Of a DNA stretch of 64,000 bases, positions 25,325 through 33,371 are shown piece after piece. The translations under genes and the position numbers were made by a program. The notes beneath the pieces are model-generated. The model saw only the letters and a program-made list of their open reading frames with translations. It was not told where the DNA came from and searched no databases. The DNA is from JACMLC01 sp963817025 (GTDB taxonomy: Bacteria > Acidobacteriota > Blastocatellia > Pyrinomonadales > Pyrinomonadaceae): the NCBI GenBank assembly GCA_963817025.1, contig CAWFML010000005.1, forward strand, positions 372,001 through 436,000, written 5' to 3'. Position 1 is the first letter of the stretch. Every line of letters starts with the position of its first letter.

Positions 25325-27556
25325 ATGGAAAAGCAATTCGTGGGCAAGCCCGTGCCGCGCAAAGAGGGACGCGATAAAGTCACCGGACAGGCGCGCTACA
25401 TAGACGATTTAAGTTTTCCGGAGATGCTCTATGGCGTGACTGTCAGAAGCAACGCCCCGCGCGGTCGCATCAGCGGGATAACATTCGAGAATGATGCTCT
25501 GCCGTGGGACGAGTTCACAATCGTCACGGCCAAAGATATTCCCGGCGAAAACGCAGTCGCGCTTATCCTTCTGGATCAGCCGTATCTTGCAGACGAGTTC
25601 GTCAACCACCGCGAAGAAGCCGTCGTCCTGCTCGCGCATGAAGATAAATATTTGCTGGAAGAAGCGCGCCGCTCGGTTCGCATCGAGATAGAACAGCAAC
25701 CCGCCATCTTTTCCATCGAAGATTCCCTGAACAAGAAAGAGATTATCTGGGGCGAGGACAAGATCTTTAAAACGTTTCATGTCGAGAAGGGCAATGTTGA
25801 CGATGTCTGGCAGAGCGCGGACTACGTCGTCGAGGGCGAATACAGGACGGGCGCGCAAGAGCAGCTTTATATCGAGAACAACGGCGTGATTGCGATTGCC
25901 AATGCGGAAGACGGCGTGACGGTCTGGGGTTCTATGCAGTGTCCTTACTATGTTCATAAAGCTTTGCTCAAACTGTTCACGCTGCCGGAAGAAAAGATTC
26001 GCGTGATACAGGTCGAGACGGGCGGCGGCTTTGGCGGCAAGGAAGAATATCCGTCTATGATTGCCGGACACGCGGCCCTGCTCGCATGGAAATCCGGCAG
26101 GCCGGTCAAGATTATCTATGACCGCGCGGAAGACATGGCCGCGACGACCAAACGGCATCCGTCGCGGACTTTGCATCGCACGGCTGTCTCGCGCGACGGC
26201 AAGCTGTTAGGGATGGAGATTGATTTCACTGTTGACGGCGGAGCTTATGCGACGCTCTCATCCGTAGTCCTTTCGCGCGGCACGATTCACGCGGCAGGCC
26301 CGTACAGTTGCCCGAACGTGCGTATACAAAGCCGCGCCATTGCGACCAACGCGCCGCCGCACGGAGCCTTTCGCGGCTTCGGCGCGCCGCAGAGCATCTT
26401 CGCTCTCGAAAGACATCTCAACAAAGTGGCCCACACCATCGGCCTCTCGCCCGAAGAGTTTCGCCGGCGCAACTTTATACGCGAAGGAGAAACGACTGCG
26501 ACAGGGCAGGTGATACGCGAGCCTGTAGACCTCAACGGTTTGATGGAGCGCGCGTTCGAGTTGACGGATTACCGCCGCAAGCTGGAAAAATTTGCCGGAG
26601 ACAATAAAACTTCCGGGAAGAAAAAGGGCATCGGCTTTGCTTCCTTTATGCACGGCGCGGGCTTTACGGGTTCGGGCGAACAGTTCCTGCAATCGGTCGT
26701 CGGCGTCGAGGCCACGCCCGAAGGCCGCGTGCGCGTCCTCGCCGCCAGCACAGAGATAGGGCAAGGCACGAATACCATCTTCGCGCAGATTGCCGCGCAA
26801 ACCTTAAAGCTCGATTACGATTTAGTAGAAGTGGCGAGACCCGACACGGGCAATGTGCCGAACAGCGGCCCGACCGTCGCTTCGCGCACAGTGATGATCG
26901 TCGGAAAGCTTGTCGAATCCGCTGCCCTCGGACTGAAACAGACGCTCGTTCAAAGCGGCTCTCTCAAAGAAGATTATTCCGCCGCTGAATTTCAAAAAGC
27001 CTGCGCCGAATATATCGAGCAACACGGCGCGCTCAAATCCTTCAGCCAGTATCAACAGCCGGACGATATTCGCTGGGACGACGGAAAATATCAGGGCGAC
27101 GCCTACGGCGCATATGCATGGGCCATTTATGTCGCAGAAGTGACGTTTGACCCGCTGACTTATGAAGCGCATGTGGATGATTTCGTAGCCGTGCAGGAAG
27201 TGGGGCGTGTGATTCATCCGGTGCTGGCAGCGGGCCAGATAGAGGGCGGCGTGGCACAGGGCATCGGCTATACGCTCTATGAAAATGTGGTGTGGCGCGA
27301 CGGGCGGATGGCAAACAATCAGATGACCAATTACATCATGCCGACGGCGGCAGACCTCCCGCCGATTCGCGTCCACTTTGAAGAGACGCCATACGCGCTC
27401 GGGCCTTCGGGCGCAAAGGGCATCGGCGAGCTTCCAATGGATGGCCCTGCTCCGGCCATCCTGAACGCCATCGAAAATGCTACCGGAGTGAGCTTTAATC
27501 ACATTCCGCTGATGCCCGAATCGCTGATGGAGGCGATGGAGGAGGAATATGCCTGA
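25325..27556 (+). CDS. Xanthine dehydrogenase-type hydroxylase, molybdopterin subunit
   Basis: 743 aa, normal for the large subunit of three-subunit molybdenum hydroxylases. The N-terminal a/b hammerhead domain (VTGQARYIDDL) spans about residues 18-130. Mo-pterin motifs follow: QVETGGGFGGKEE (about 235), GAFRGFGAPQS, GQGTNTIFAQIAAQT and the end motif GAKGIGELPMDGPAPA, where the Glu fits the catalytic base. The enzyme hydroxylates heterocycles such as xanthine, or aldehydes; I cannot fix the substrate. It overlaps the iron-sulphur subunit gene by 8 bases, then the FAD subunit follows. No XdhC-like maturation gene is in the window. Confidence 0.9.
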   Translation: MEKQFVGKPVPRKEGRDKVTGQARYIDDLSFPEMLYGVTVRSNAPRGRISGITFENDALPWDEFTIVTAKDIPGENAVALILLDQPYLADEFVNHREEAVVLLAHEDKYLLEEARRSVRIEIEQQPAIFSIEDSLNKKEIIWGEDKIFKTFHVEKGNVDDVWQSADYVVEGEYRTGAQEQLYIENNGVIAIANAEDGVTVWGSMQCPYYVHKALLKLFTLPEEKIRVIQVETGGGFGGKEEYPSMIAGHAALLAWKSGRPVKIIYDRAEDMAATTKRHPSRTLHRTAVSRDGKLLGMEIDFTVDGGAYATLSSVVLSRGTIHAAGPYSCPNVRIQSRAIATNAPPHGAFRGFGAPQSIFALERHLNKVAHTIGLSPEEFRRRNFIREGETTATGQVIREPVDLNGLMERAFELTDYRRKLEKFAGDNKTSGKKKGIGFASFMHGAGFTGSGEQFLQSVVGVEATPEGRVRVLAASTEIGQGTNTIFAQIAAQTLKLDYDLVEVARPDTGNVPNSGPTVASRTVMIVGKLVESAALGLKQTLVQSGSLKEDYSAAEFQKACAEYIEQHGALKSFSQYQQPDDIRWDDGKYQGDAYGAYAWAIYVAEVTFDPLTYEAHVDDFVAVQEVGRVIHPVLAAGQIEGGVAQGIGYTLYENVVWRDGRMANNQMTNYIMPTAADLPPIRVHFEETPYALGPSGAKGIGELPMDGPAPAILNAIENATGVSFNHIPLMPESLMEAMEEEYA

Positions 27557-28043
27557 AGCGCGCGGCGGCAAAATTTCTGTCCAATGTACTGTCAACGGCA
27601 AAGCCGAGACGCTTGAGGTATATTCGATGGCGCGCTTGCTCGACGCGCTACGCGAAGAGTTGCGACTGACGGGCACAAAGGAGGGCTGCGGCGAAGGCGA
27701 GTGCGGCGCATGCTCTGTGATGATTGACGGCGTGCTGGTCAACAGTTGTCTCGTTCCGGTCTTACAGGTCGAAGGCGCATCAATCAAAACTATCGAAGGC
27801 GTTGCCAGCGATGAACACTTGCATACCGTCCAGCAAGCTTTTATAGAATGCGGCGGCGCGCAGTGCGGCATCTGCACACCGGGCATGGTGCTGGCCGCGC
27901 TCAATCTTCTGGACCAGAATCCTGAGCCGGACGAGGCGCAGATTCGCAATGGTCTGGCGGGCAATCTCTGCCGCTGCACGGGCTATATGAAAATCTTCGA
28001 TGCTGTGGTCAAAGCCTGTCAGGATACAGGAGCAAAATCGTGA
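27549..28043 (+). CDS. Xanthine dehydrogenase-type hydroxylase, [2Fe-2S] subunit
   Basis: 164 aa. The plant-type [2Fe-2S] motif GCGEGECGACSV is followed by a further Cys (residues about 47-70). The second cluster is in the C-terminal four-helix domain, CGGAQCGICTPGMV and CRCTGY (about 105-145). The protein passes electrons from molybdenum to FAD. The start lies inside the end of the large subunit gene after GGAGGAAT, and its stop overlaps the next start (GTGA), giving tight coupling of all three subunits. Confidence 0.93.
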   Translation: MPEARGGKISVQCTVNGKAETLEVYSMARLLDALREELRLTGTKEGCGEGECGACSVMIDGVLVNSCLVPVLQVEGASIKTIEGVASDEHLHTVQQAFIECGGAQCGICTPGMVLAALNLLDQNPEPDEAQIRNGLAGNLCRCTGYMKIFDAVVKACQDTGAKS

Positions 28044-28897
28044 GGGCTTATCTGCCGGAATACGAGATGAAAGCTCCGCAGGATTTGGCGGATGCGCTCG
28101 CCTTGCTCAGCAGCGAGCCGGGGGTGTGGCGGCCATTTGCAGGCGGGACGGATTTAATGGTGCTGTTCGAGGCGGGCCTGCTCGCTCATAAAAAGTTTAT
28201 CAATCTCTGGAATTTGCCGGAGCTGAAGGGAATTGAAGAGACTGCGGAGCATGTCACGCTCGGCGGCTTAACCACTTACACAGAGGTGCAACGCAGCTCT
28301 GTTTTGCAGAAAGAATTTCCGCTGCTCTGCCGTGCGGCGGCGGAGACGGGCGGCATCGCCATTCAAAATCGCGGCACGCTCGCAGGCAATATCGCCAACG
28401 CTTCTCCGGCTGGCGATTCGCCTCCGGCCCTGCTGGTTTACGATGCTCAACTGGAACTCATCTCGACGGCAGGCACGCGCAGGGTTTCTTATGCGGATTT
28501 TCACACCGGCTACAAGCAGACGATTCTAAAGCAGGACGAGATCATCAGCCGCATACGTTTACCGCGCGGGACAAACGGCTGGCAGCAATATTATCGCAAG
28601 GTCGGGACGCGCAAGGCTCAGGCCATCTCGAAGGTCTGTTTCGCGGGCGTGGCGCAGATGGACGGAAAACTTATCGTCGAAATAAGGCTCGCGCTCGGCA
28701 GCGTCGCGCCCGTGCCTCTACGCTGTCGCCGGACGGAAGAGATTTTGAAAGGCCGGGAACTTGACGATGCGCTCGTCAAGGCGGCGCAGTCAGAGCTAAT
28801 GAAAGAGATCGTGCCGATAGACGACATACGCTCAACAGCCAGCTATCGCCTGCGGGTCGCGGCAAACCTGCTCAAAGATTTCTTGCTGAAACTCTAA
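28040..28897 (+). CDS. Xanthine dehydrogenase-type hydroxylase, FAD subunit
   Basis: 285 aa starting at GTG 28040. The FAD-binding motifs PFAGGTDLMV (about residues 34-43) and GTLAGNIANASPAGDSPPAL (about 112-131) are intact, and the CO-dehydrogenase-flavoprotein C-terminal domain follows from about 175. The gene ends in a 4-base overlap with the convergent small membrane protein gene on the other strand. The gene order Mo, Fe-S, FAD is one of the known arrangements. Confidence 0.92.
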   Translation: MRAYLPEYEMKAPQDLADALALLSSEPGVWRPFAGGTDLMVLFEAGLLAHKKFINLWNLPELKGIEETAEHVTLGGLTTYTEVQRSSVLQKEFPLLCRAAAETGGIAIQNRGTLAGNIANASPAGDSPPALLVYDAQLELISTAGTRRVSYADFHTGYKQTILKQDEIISRIRLPRGTNGWQQYYRKVGTRKAQAISKVCFAGVAQMDGKLIVEIRLALGSVAPVPLRCRRTEEILKGRELDDALVKAAQSELMKEIVPIDDIRSTASYRLRVAANLLKDFLLKL

Positions 28898-29202
28898 AGC
28901 TTCCCCTCCTTGATTTGATTCCCCAGTAGCTCTACGGCTTTCAGCACGCGCAGTGTATTACGACTGACATGTGCGCCAAGCGCAGCCAGACCAAGCGCGA
29001 TGATGGTGTAGACGGCGACTGTCGCAATCAGCATCAGCACATGCGTCCGGTTGGAAAAATCTGCTAGCAGGAGAAAGCCCGCCATGAATAGAGCTTCGAT
29101 GACGGCTGCTCCGAAAAAAGCCATCCGGTAATGCTGCCCGCTTTTGTCTATGCGGTCGAGCGCGGCCCCGCGAATTCCATCTATGTTATTTACTTCGGAC
29201 AT
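28894..29202 (-). CDS. Small membrane protein downstream of sigma factor
   Basis: 102 aa from ATG 29202, fixed by AGGAGG seven bases upstream; the open frame before it is only family-D repeat. An acidic N-terminus (MSEVNNIDGIRGAALDRIDK) is followed by two hydrophobic helices (FFGAAVIEALFMAGFLLLAD and LMLIATVAVYTIIALGLAAL) and a basic/amphipathic tail. It lies third in a minus-strand run: ECF sigma, 46-aa membrane protein, this gene. It resembles the 46-aa protein in layout (MSE start, then IEAL within a helix). Function unknown. Confidence 0.7.
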   Translation of the reverse strand: MSEVNNIDGIRGAALDRIDKSGQHYRMAFFGAAVIEALFMAGFLLLADFSNRTHVLMLIATVAVYTIIALGLAALGAHVSRNTLRVLKAVELLGNQIKEGKL

Positions 29203-29226
29203 CAAGACCTCCTTTGATAACGGCAA

Positions 29227-29392
29227 GTCAGAACCGCCTGCGGTGGCGGGGCGAGAGCAAGGATGAAGGCGGAAGGATGAAGGATGAAAAGAGCGCTCTT
29301 TGAAGATGAGCGCCTCAAGCTTAAACAGCATGCCTTTCATCCTTCATCCTTCATCCTTGCTCTTCCCGCCCGTTAGCGCAGGCGGTTCTGAC
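29227..29392. repeat. Hairpin repeat, family D, with extra outer arms
   Basis: Inner arms GAGCAAGGATGAAGGCGGAA and TTCATCCTTCATCCTTGCTC. The outer arms GTCAGAACCGCCTGCG and CGCAGGCGGTTCTGAC are seen only in this copy. The oriented core TTTGAAGATGAGCGCC ... AAACAGCATGCCTTTCATCC matches the copy at 49371. It sits inside the sigma factor run, between two small membrane protein genes. Confidence 0.88.
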
Positions 29393-29419
29393 CATTACTC
29401 GTCTTTAACTTGCAAAGCC

Positions 29420-29560
29420 TCAGCGCGTCAGCAGGCAGAAAAGCACAGGCAAGATGACGAGCGCCTCTATGATGGCAAAGATGATGATTGCTCTTTTGAG
29501 AGTTTTTTGACCTTTATCCACGTTGGTTTCGTTGATTTGATTTATCTTCTTTTCAGACAT
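29420..29560 (-). CDS. 46-residue membrane microprotein
   Basis: MSEKKINQINETNVDKGQKT, then LKRAIIIFAIIEALVILPVL and FCLLTR; one clear membrane helix at about residues 23-43. GAGGAGG lies a few bases before the ATG, and the gene starts 20 bases after the ECF sigma stop codon. It is too small to hold an anti-sigma domain of a known type. Its position suggests it belongs to the sigma operon and could anchor or control that sigma, but this is inference. Confidence 0.65.
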   Translation of the reverse strand: MSEKKINQINETNVDKGQKTLKRAIIIFAIIEALVILPVLFCLLTR

Positions 29561-29580
29561 GACATCCTCCTCTGGAAAAA

Positions 29581-30168
29581 TTAAGGCTTAGATTTGCTTT
29601 GGACTTCTCCAAAGCCAGAGCTTGCCTGCTCGCCTATGGCGCGGCGCAGGCTCTCCAAGCCGTAAGCGAGCCGGGATTTGACTGTCCCCTGTGCTATGCC
29701 GAGCACGTCCGCAATCTCTGTCAGAGACATCTCATCAAAGTAGTGCAGAATCAGCACCGCGCGGCTCGCGGGCGAGACTCGCGCGACGAGTTGCGGGAGA
29801 TGCCGTCTCAACTCCGGCGCGAATTCCTCTGCCGGTGGCGGATTCGGAATCGCTTCCAGCACGGCCTCGTCTCTCACCTGTTCAGACCAACGCCGTTCTC
29901 GCTTCAGACGCTTGAAGGCTTCTCTGGAAGCGATGCGATAGGCCCAGTGACGGAATAGCTCAGGCTCTCTCAGCCAGCGCAGCTTGCGATAGATGGTCAT
30001 GAAAACCTCTTGCAGAATATCTTCTGCCAGCTCACGCTCGCCCACCAGCTTTGAGATGTAGTGATAGAGCGGTTGCTGAACGGCTTCGAGCAGCTTGTCC
30101 AACGCCTCGCGGTCGCCAGCTTGCGCTCGCAGCACCCACCATGTATCCTGCTTCGCATCCATCGTCAT
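29581..30168 (-). CDS. ECF-type RNA polymerase sigma factor
   Basis: 195 aa. Region 2 includes LVGERELAEDILQEVFMTIY and FRHWAYRIASREAFKRLKRE. Region 4 includes LVARVSPASRAVLILHYFDE, MSLTEIADVLGIAQGTVKSR and LAYGLESLRRAIG. The length is normal. Followed by two small membrane proteins but no recognisable anti-sigma with a zinc finger, unlike the pair near 16 kb. Upstream, 30169-30662 has no gene that I can support. Confidence 0.9.
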   Translation of the reverse strand: MTMDAKQDTWWVLRAQAGDREALDKLLEAVQQPLYHYISKLVGERELAEDILQEVFMTIYRKLRWLREPELFRHWAYRIASREAFKRLKRERRWSEQVRDEAVLEAIPNPPPAEEFAPELRRHLPQLVARVSPASRAVLILHYFDEMSLTEIADVLGIAQGTVKSRLAYGLESLRRAIGEQASSGFGEVQSKSKP

Positions 30169-30662
30169 CTACGCCGTCCACCTGTTAAGAGGCTGCCCGG
30201 ATAAAAAGTGTTCGGATGCATCCGTGAATTATTGTCTCATCTGAAATGATACACACCTGTTCGGCTTTGTACGCAAAAATGCCACGCGGGGTAGAGTTGC
30301 AGCGGACAACGGCCTGCTTTCACGAGCGGATAGTTTATGACATGAGCTGGCAACCGGATGCCGGACTGTGGGCTAGCCTGAGACTCAAAACCGCGCGTGA
30401 ATAATAGGTTTGCTTTGATTCCGAAGAAAAATTTGCGGAAGGGAAAGCGTTAGGGCTGCCGGCTCGAAACCGTTTTGACAGCCCTCTGCAAATCCTCCCG
30501 GCCCCCGCGTCAAATCGGTGGCACTGAGTTTGCAAGTAGAATTAACGTCAAAGCCGGACAGGCTGAGATGCAAACAAAAAATTCGAACTCTGGCGGAGCA
30601 AAAGCGTTTAAGAGACATACCGTCAGAAACATTATACAGTTCATAAAGAAGAGTAGGTCATC
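30169..30662. other. Intergenic region, no clear content
   Basis: A stretch of almost 500 bases between the divergent ECF sigma gene and the 74-aa gene. No repeat of families A-D, no convincing promoter and no coding frame with a ribosome site was seen. Confidence 0.4.
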
Positions 30663-30887
30663 ATGACAAAGAAAACCCCGATCAAGGTCATCAAACGCGA
30701 AGAGCGAAATCGTCTGGAAAATGCTGTCGAGAGCGCCGACGTTAAGAAAACGCCGCAGGAAACAGCGCGCGAGATGGTTTCGACAGTCTCCAACTGGGTC
30801 AACGAGTTCCAGCAAAAGCGTCGCACGGAAACCAAGCAAGCGTTCAAGAACCTCTTTCCTGAGCCGCCGCAGCCGAGTCAGGTATAA
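30663..30887 (+). CDS. Small charged protein of unknown function
   Basis: 74 aa, highly charged, with a helical middle: MTKKTPIKVIKREERNRLEN, then AREMVSTVSNWVNEFQQKRR and a Pro-rich end. AGTAGG lies before the ATG, and a hairpin terminator follows about 100 bases after the stop. No membrane segment. Family not recognised. Confidence 0.6.
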   Translation: MTKKTPIKVIKREERNRLENAVESADVKKTPQETAREMVSTVSNWVNEFQQKRRTETKQAFKNLFPEPPQPSQV

Positions 30888-30991
30888 GGCCTTCAGGAGC
30901 GAACTCGCTCGCACGCACCTTTTCGGCCTTCGTGGCGACGATATGGCGCACGGGCTGAAATCATCAACAGGGCTATTCATTCAGATAGGCG

Positions 30992-31017
30992 GACTATCTA
31001 AATGGATAGTCCTTTTG
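30992..31017 (+). terminator. Rho-independent terminator
   Basis: GGACTATC and GATAGTCC form an 8-bp stem around a six-base loop, followed by TTTT. It fits the end of the transcript of the 74-aa gene. Confidence 0.65.
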
Positions 31018-31108
31018 CTTTAACCGGCTACCGTAGATTGTTGACAGCCGCCGGTGGCGGGAATAGCATCCTCACGCGAAAACGTAAAAACCAAAGGTTG
31101 TAAGAGGA

Positions 31109-31276
31109 ATGAAGAAGAACGACAAACGCGTTAAAAAGGAGTTGCAAATCTTCGAGACGATACGCAAGCCTGTCGCGCCGCCGGGCCACCCGCTCGGACA
31201 GGCCAAGCCGGAAGAGAAGGCGCATCCGTCTCAACGCAAGGCCAAGCACAAAAGGCGTGAGCCGGAGTCGGAATAA
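31109..31276 (+). CDS. Small basic protein of unknown function
   Basis: 55 aa, too short for most gene callers: MKKNDKRVKKELQIFETIRK, then PVAPPGHPLGQAKPEEKAHP and a Lys/Arg-rich end. AAGAGG lies directly before the ATG. The protein-like composition and Lys/Pro richness resemble small conserved basic proteins. It lies 70 bases before the DinB gene and may be cotranscribed with it. Confidence 0.5.
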   Translation: MKKNDKRVKKELQIFETIRKPVAPPGHPLGQAKPEEKAHPSQRKAKHKRREPESE

Positions 31277-31346
31277 TAGAACACCTGTCATCTACATTAT
31301 CCGCAAGCGAAACGAACAAGTTCACGCACTGGAGAGAAGCCCCGTC

Positions 31347-31874
31347 ATGACAGACATCGGAGAGGCATTTATAGCGCAGGCGCGCAGGCTGCTGAAAACA
31401 GATTACCTGCCAAAGATAGAACGCTGTCTGGAACGCTTGAGCGACGAGCAGGTGTGGTGGCGCGCTGCTGCCGAATCGAACAGCGTCGGCAACCTGCTGT
31501 TGCACCTGTCCGGCAATGCGCGGCAATGGATTGTGAGCGGCCTCGGCGGTCTGCCGGACGAGCGCGTGCGGCAGGCGGAATTTGATGCGCGCGTGGGCGC
31601 GGCGCGGGCGGCTCTGCTCGGCGGATTGAGACAGACGCTTGATGAAGTTGATGCTGTGCTGGACAAACTTGCTCCGGCGTCTCTGCTTGAGCGGCGGCAG
31701 ATACAGGGGCATGAAGTCTCAATGCTGGATGCAATCTTCCATGTCGTCGAACATTTCTCGATGCACACGGGTCAGATTATTCTCATCGCAAAGATGCTGA
31801 CCGAAAGCGACCTGCGCTTTTATGACTTCTCGACCGGCGCGCCTCTTCCGGCATGGCACGAAGAGCAAGGATGA
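31347..31874 (+). CDS. DinB-family protein
   Basis: 175 aa from ATG 31347. A four-helix DinB/YfiT-type bundle: an N-terminal helix, NLLLHLSGNARQWIVSG with the first metal His, a central helix, and DAIFHVVEHFSMHTGQIILI with the His-x3-His pair. Such proteins are metal-dependent and often use thiol cofactors; the substrate is unknown. The stop codon (31872-31874) lies inside the left arm of a family-D repeat, so the last residues HEEQG come from the repeat. Confidence 0.8.
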   Translation: MTDIGEAFIAQARRLLKTDYLPKIERCLERLSDEQVWWRAAAESNSVGNLLLHLSGNARQWIVSGLGGLPDERVRQAEFDARVGAARAALLGGLRQTLDEVDAVLDKLAPASLLERRQIQGHEVSMLDAIFHVVEHFSMHTGQIILIAKMLTESDLRFYDFSTGAPLPAWHEEQG

Positions 31875-32004
31875 AGGCGGAAGGCGGAAGGATGAAAGGC
31901 ATGCTGTTCAAACTTAAAGCCTTCATCTTCAAATAGCACTCATTTCATCCTTCATCCTTTAGCGCGCTCTTCATCCCTCCACCTTCCGCCTTCATCCTTG
32001 CTTT
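31860..32004. repeat. Hairpin repeat, family D (inverted orientation)
   Basis: The left arm GCAAGGATGAAGGCGGAAGG faces CCTTCCGCCTTCATCCTTGC. The core AAAGGCATGCTGTTCAAACT ... CTTCATCTTCAAATAGCACT is the reverse complement of the core at 49371. It provides the stop codon of the DinB gene. Confidence 0.85.
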
Positions 32005-32139
32005 TCAGTTTTGGCTTCCAAATCTTGCTGAATCATGTTTAATATAGACGCGTACTCAAAAAATTGCTTGTGGTTGTCGGGGGGGCAAATGATGTCGCCC
32101 CGGTGACTGCCAAAGACTGCCGTAGGAGGATAGTGAGAG

Positions 32140-32415
32140 ATGGTATATGTGGTTGCGGAACCATGCGTGAATTGTCGTTATACGGATTGTGCGCTGGTGT
32201 GTCCGGTGGAAGCTTTTCATCTGGACGATGATATGCTGGTGATTCATCCGGAAACGTGCATTGATTGCGATGCGTGCGTGCCTGAGTGTCCTGTCGAAGC
32301 AATTTTCCCGGAAGATAAAGTGCCGGAAGAGTGGGCGAGCTTCACGCAGATAAACGCCGATAGGGCGATGAGCGGTTTGCCGACCATCAGCGACAAACTC
32401 GATCCTCTCTGTTAG
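32140..32415 (+). CDS. fdxA: Seven-iron ferredoxin (FdxA type)
   Basis: 91 aa. The first cluster motif CVNCRYTDCALVCPVEAF has the spacing of a [3Fe-4S] plus [4Fe-4S] ferredoxin; the second, CIDCDACVPECPVEAI, is complete. The C-terminal extension (WASFTQINADRAMSGLPTIS) matches the FdxA type. GTAGGAGG is upstream. It is a low-potential electron carrier in the cytoplasm. No redox partner gene is next to it. Confidence 0.93.
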   Translation: MVYVVAEPCVNCRYTDCALVCPVEAFHLDDDMLVIHPETCIDCDACVPECPVEAIFPEDKVPEEWASFTQINADRAMSGLPTISDKLDPLC

Positions 32416-32587
32416 ACTTTAGAGCTTCAAAAGAGATTCTTGAAAGTTGGCTTGAAAGCGCACGCGGCGCGCGAGTTTTAATGGCAGTTCACGAACTCGC
32501 GCGCCTTCTTCATGCTTTTGCGCTGGCATGGCGCAGGCGGCGGTCTTGAGTGGTCTTTATTTGCCACGTGCCGCAGAAAGGACAGGC

Positions 32588-32893
32588 ATGAGGAAAGGTA
32601 CAATCCGCCTTCTGGGGACAATGGCTGTGGCTGTGGGCGCGCTCGGCGCTGCCGGAGCGGTTTTGATAAAAATGAAAAATTTCAGAGGTAGATTCGGCGA
32701 CAGAAACAGCCGTGAGCCGGTCAATGTGTGGGCGCGTCCCGGAATGGAAGTCGTCTTTCGCGCCGAACTGATGCCGGGACGCGATCCTTCCGAAAGAATT
32801 TATCGCGTCAAGGAAATGCTGCCGAGCGGGCGCGTCCTCCTGCATGACTTTTCCGGCGAGCACGCAGAGAAAGAGTTTGAAGAGGTCAGATAG
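32588..32893 (+). CDS. Small protein with N-terminal membrane anchor
   Basis: 101 aa from ATG 32588, chosen for GAAAGGACAGG just upstream. One membrane helix or uncleaved signal (IRLLGTMAVAVGALGAAGAV), then a basic/beta part with WARPGMEVVFRAELMPGRDP and RVLLHDFSGEHAEKEFEEVR. I do not recognise it. The next gene starts beyond a family-C repeat. Confidence 0.6.
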   Translation: MRKGTIRLLGTMAVAVGALGAAGAVLIKMKNFRGRFGDRNSREPVNVWARPGMEVVFRAELMPGRDPSERIYRVKEMLPSGRVLLHDFSGEHAEKEFEEVR

Positions 32894-32903
32894 ACCACGG
32901 AGG

Positions 32904-32980
32904 AATGCAAAATTAAAAATGTAAAATGCAAAATGGAAGACGATTCTTATTTTTGCATTTTACATTTTTAATTTTGCATT
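32904..32980. repeat. Hairpin repeat, family C
   Basis: AATGCAAAATTAAAAATG and TAAAATGCAAAA face TTTTGCATTTTACATTTTT and AATTTTGCATT, about 31 bp nearly perfect, with core TGGAAGACGATTCTT. It sits immediately upstream of a TPR gene that looks shortened at its 5' end. Confidence 0.85.
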
Positions 32981-32988
32981 TGAGAGAT

Positions 32989-33252
32989 ATGGGCCAGTCA
33001 AGAGTTGATGTCTTCAGAACGAGCGTGGACGCACTGCGCCGCGTCATCTCTCTCAAACAGGATTACACGGCAGCCTATCAAATGCTCGGCTCCGCGCTCA
33101 TGAGTCTGGGCCGGAAGGACGAAGCCCGCCGCGCGTGGACTGAAGGCATAGAGGTCGCAAACAGTGCGGGCGCATGGAAAGCCAGACAGCACATGGAAGG
33201 ATTGCTCGCAGGCGCGGAAGATAATTCGGAAAGCGGATTCTGCGAAGCCTGA
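32989..33252 (+). CDS. Short TPR-like protein, possibly 5'-truncated
   Basis: 87 aa from ATG 32989. It contains one and a half TPR-type units (ALRRVISLKQDYTAAYQMLG, ALMSLGRKDEARRAWTEGIE) and ends WKARQHMEGLLAG. It resembles the C-terminal half of a roughly 120-150-aa TPR family I know from similar genomes. The N-terminal half is missing, and the frame runs straight into a family-C hairpin, which may have replaced the original 5' end. There is no clear ribosome site, so it may be a broken gene. Confidence 0.5.
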   Translation: MGQSRVDVFRTSVDALRRVISLKQDYTAAYQMLGSALMSLGRKDEARRAWTEGIEVANSAGAWKARQHMEGLLAGAEDNSESGFCEA

Positions 33253-33256
33253 GAAG

Positions 33257-33344
33257 AAGGCAAAAGTAAAAAGGTAAAGGCAAAAGTGAAGATGAGAGAA
33301 ATGCTCTTCTGACTTTTGCCTTTTACCTTTTTACTTTTGCCTTT
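33257..33344. repeat. Hairpin repeat, family B (inverted orientation)
   Basis: AAGGCAAAAGTAAAAAGGT faces CTTTTGCCTTTTACCTTTTT. Its core GAAGATGAGAGAAATGCTC then TTCTGAC is the reverse complement of the core at 17573. It lies between convergent genes. Confidence 0.85.
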
Positions 33345-33371
33345 TTCGCTCTGTGGCTGAAATCTTTTCTT

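Noticed and set aside
29203..29340. 46-residue N-terminal extension of the small membrane protein at 28894-29202
   Set aside because: It is translated family-D repeat; the strong AGGAGG before ATG 29202 fixes the start there.
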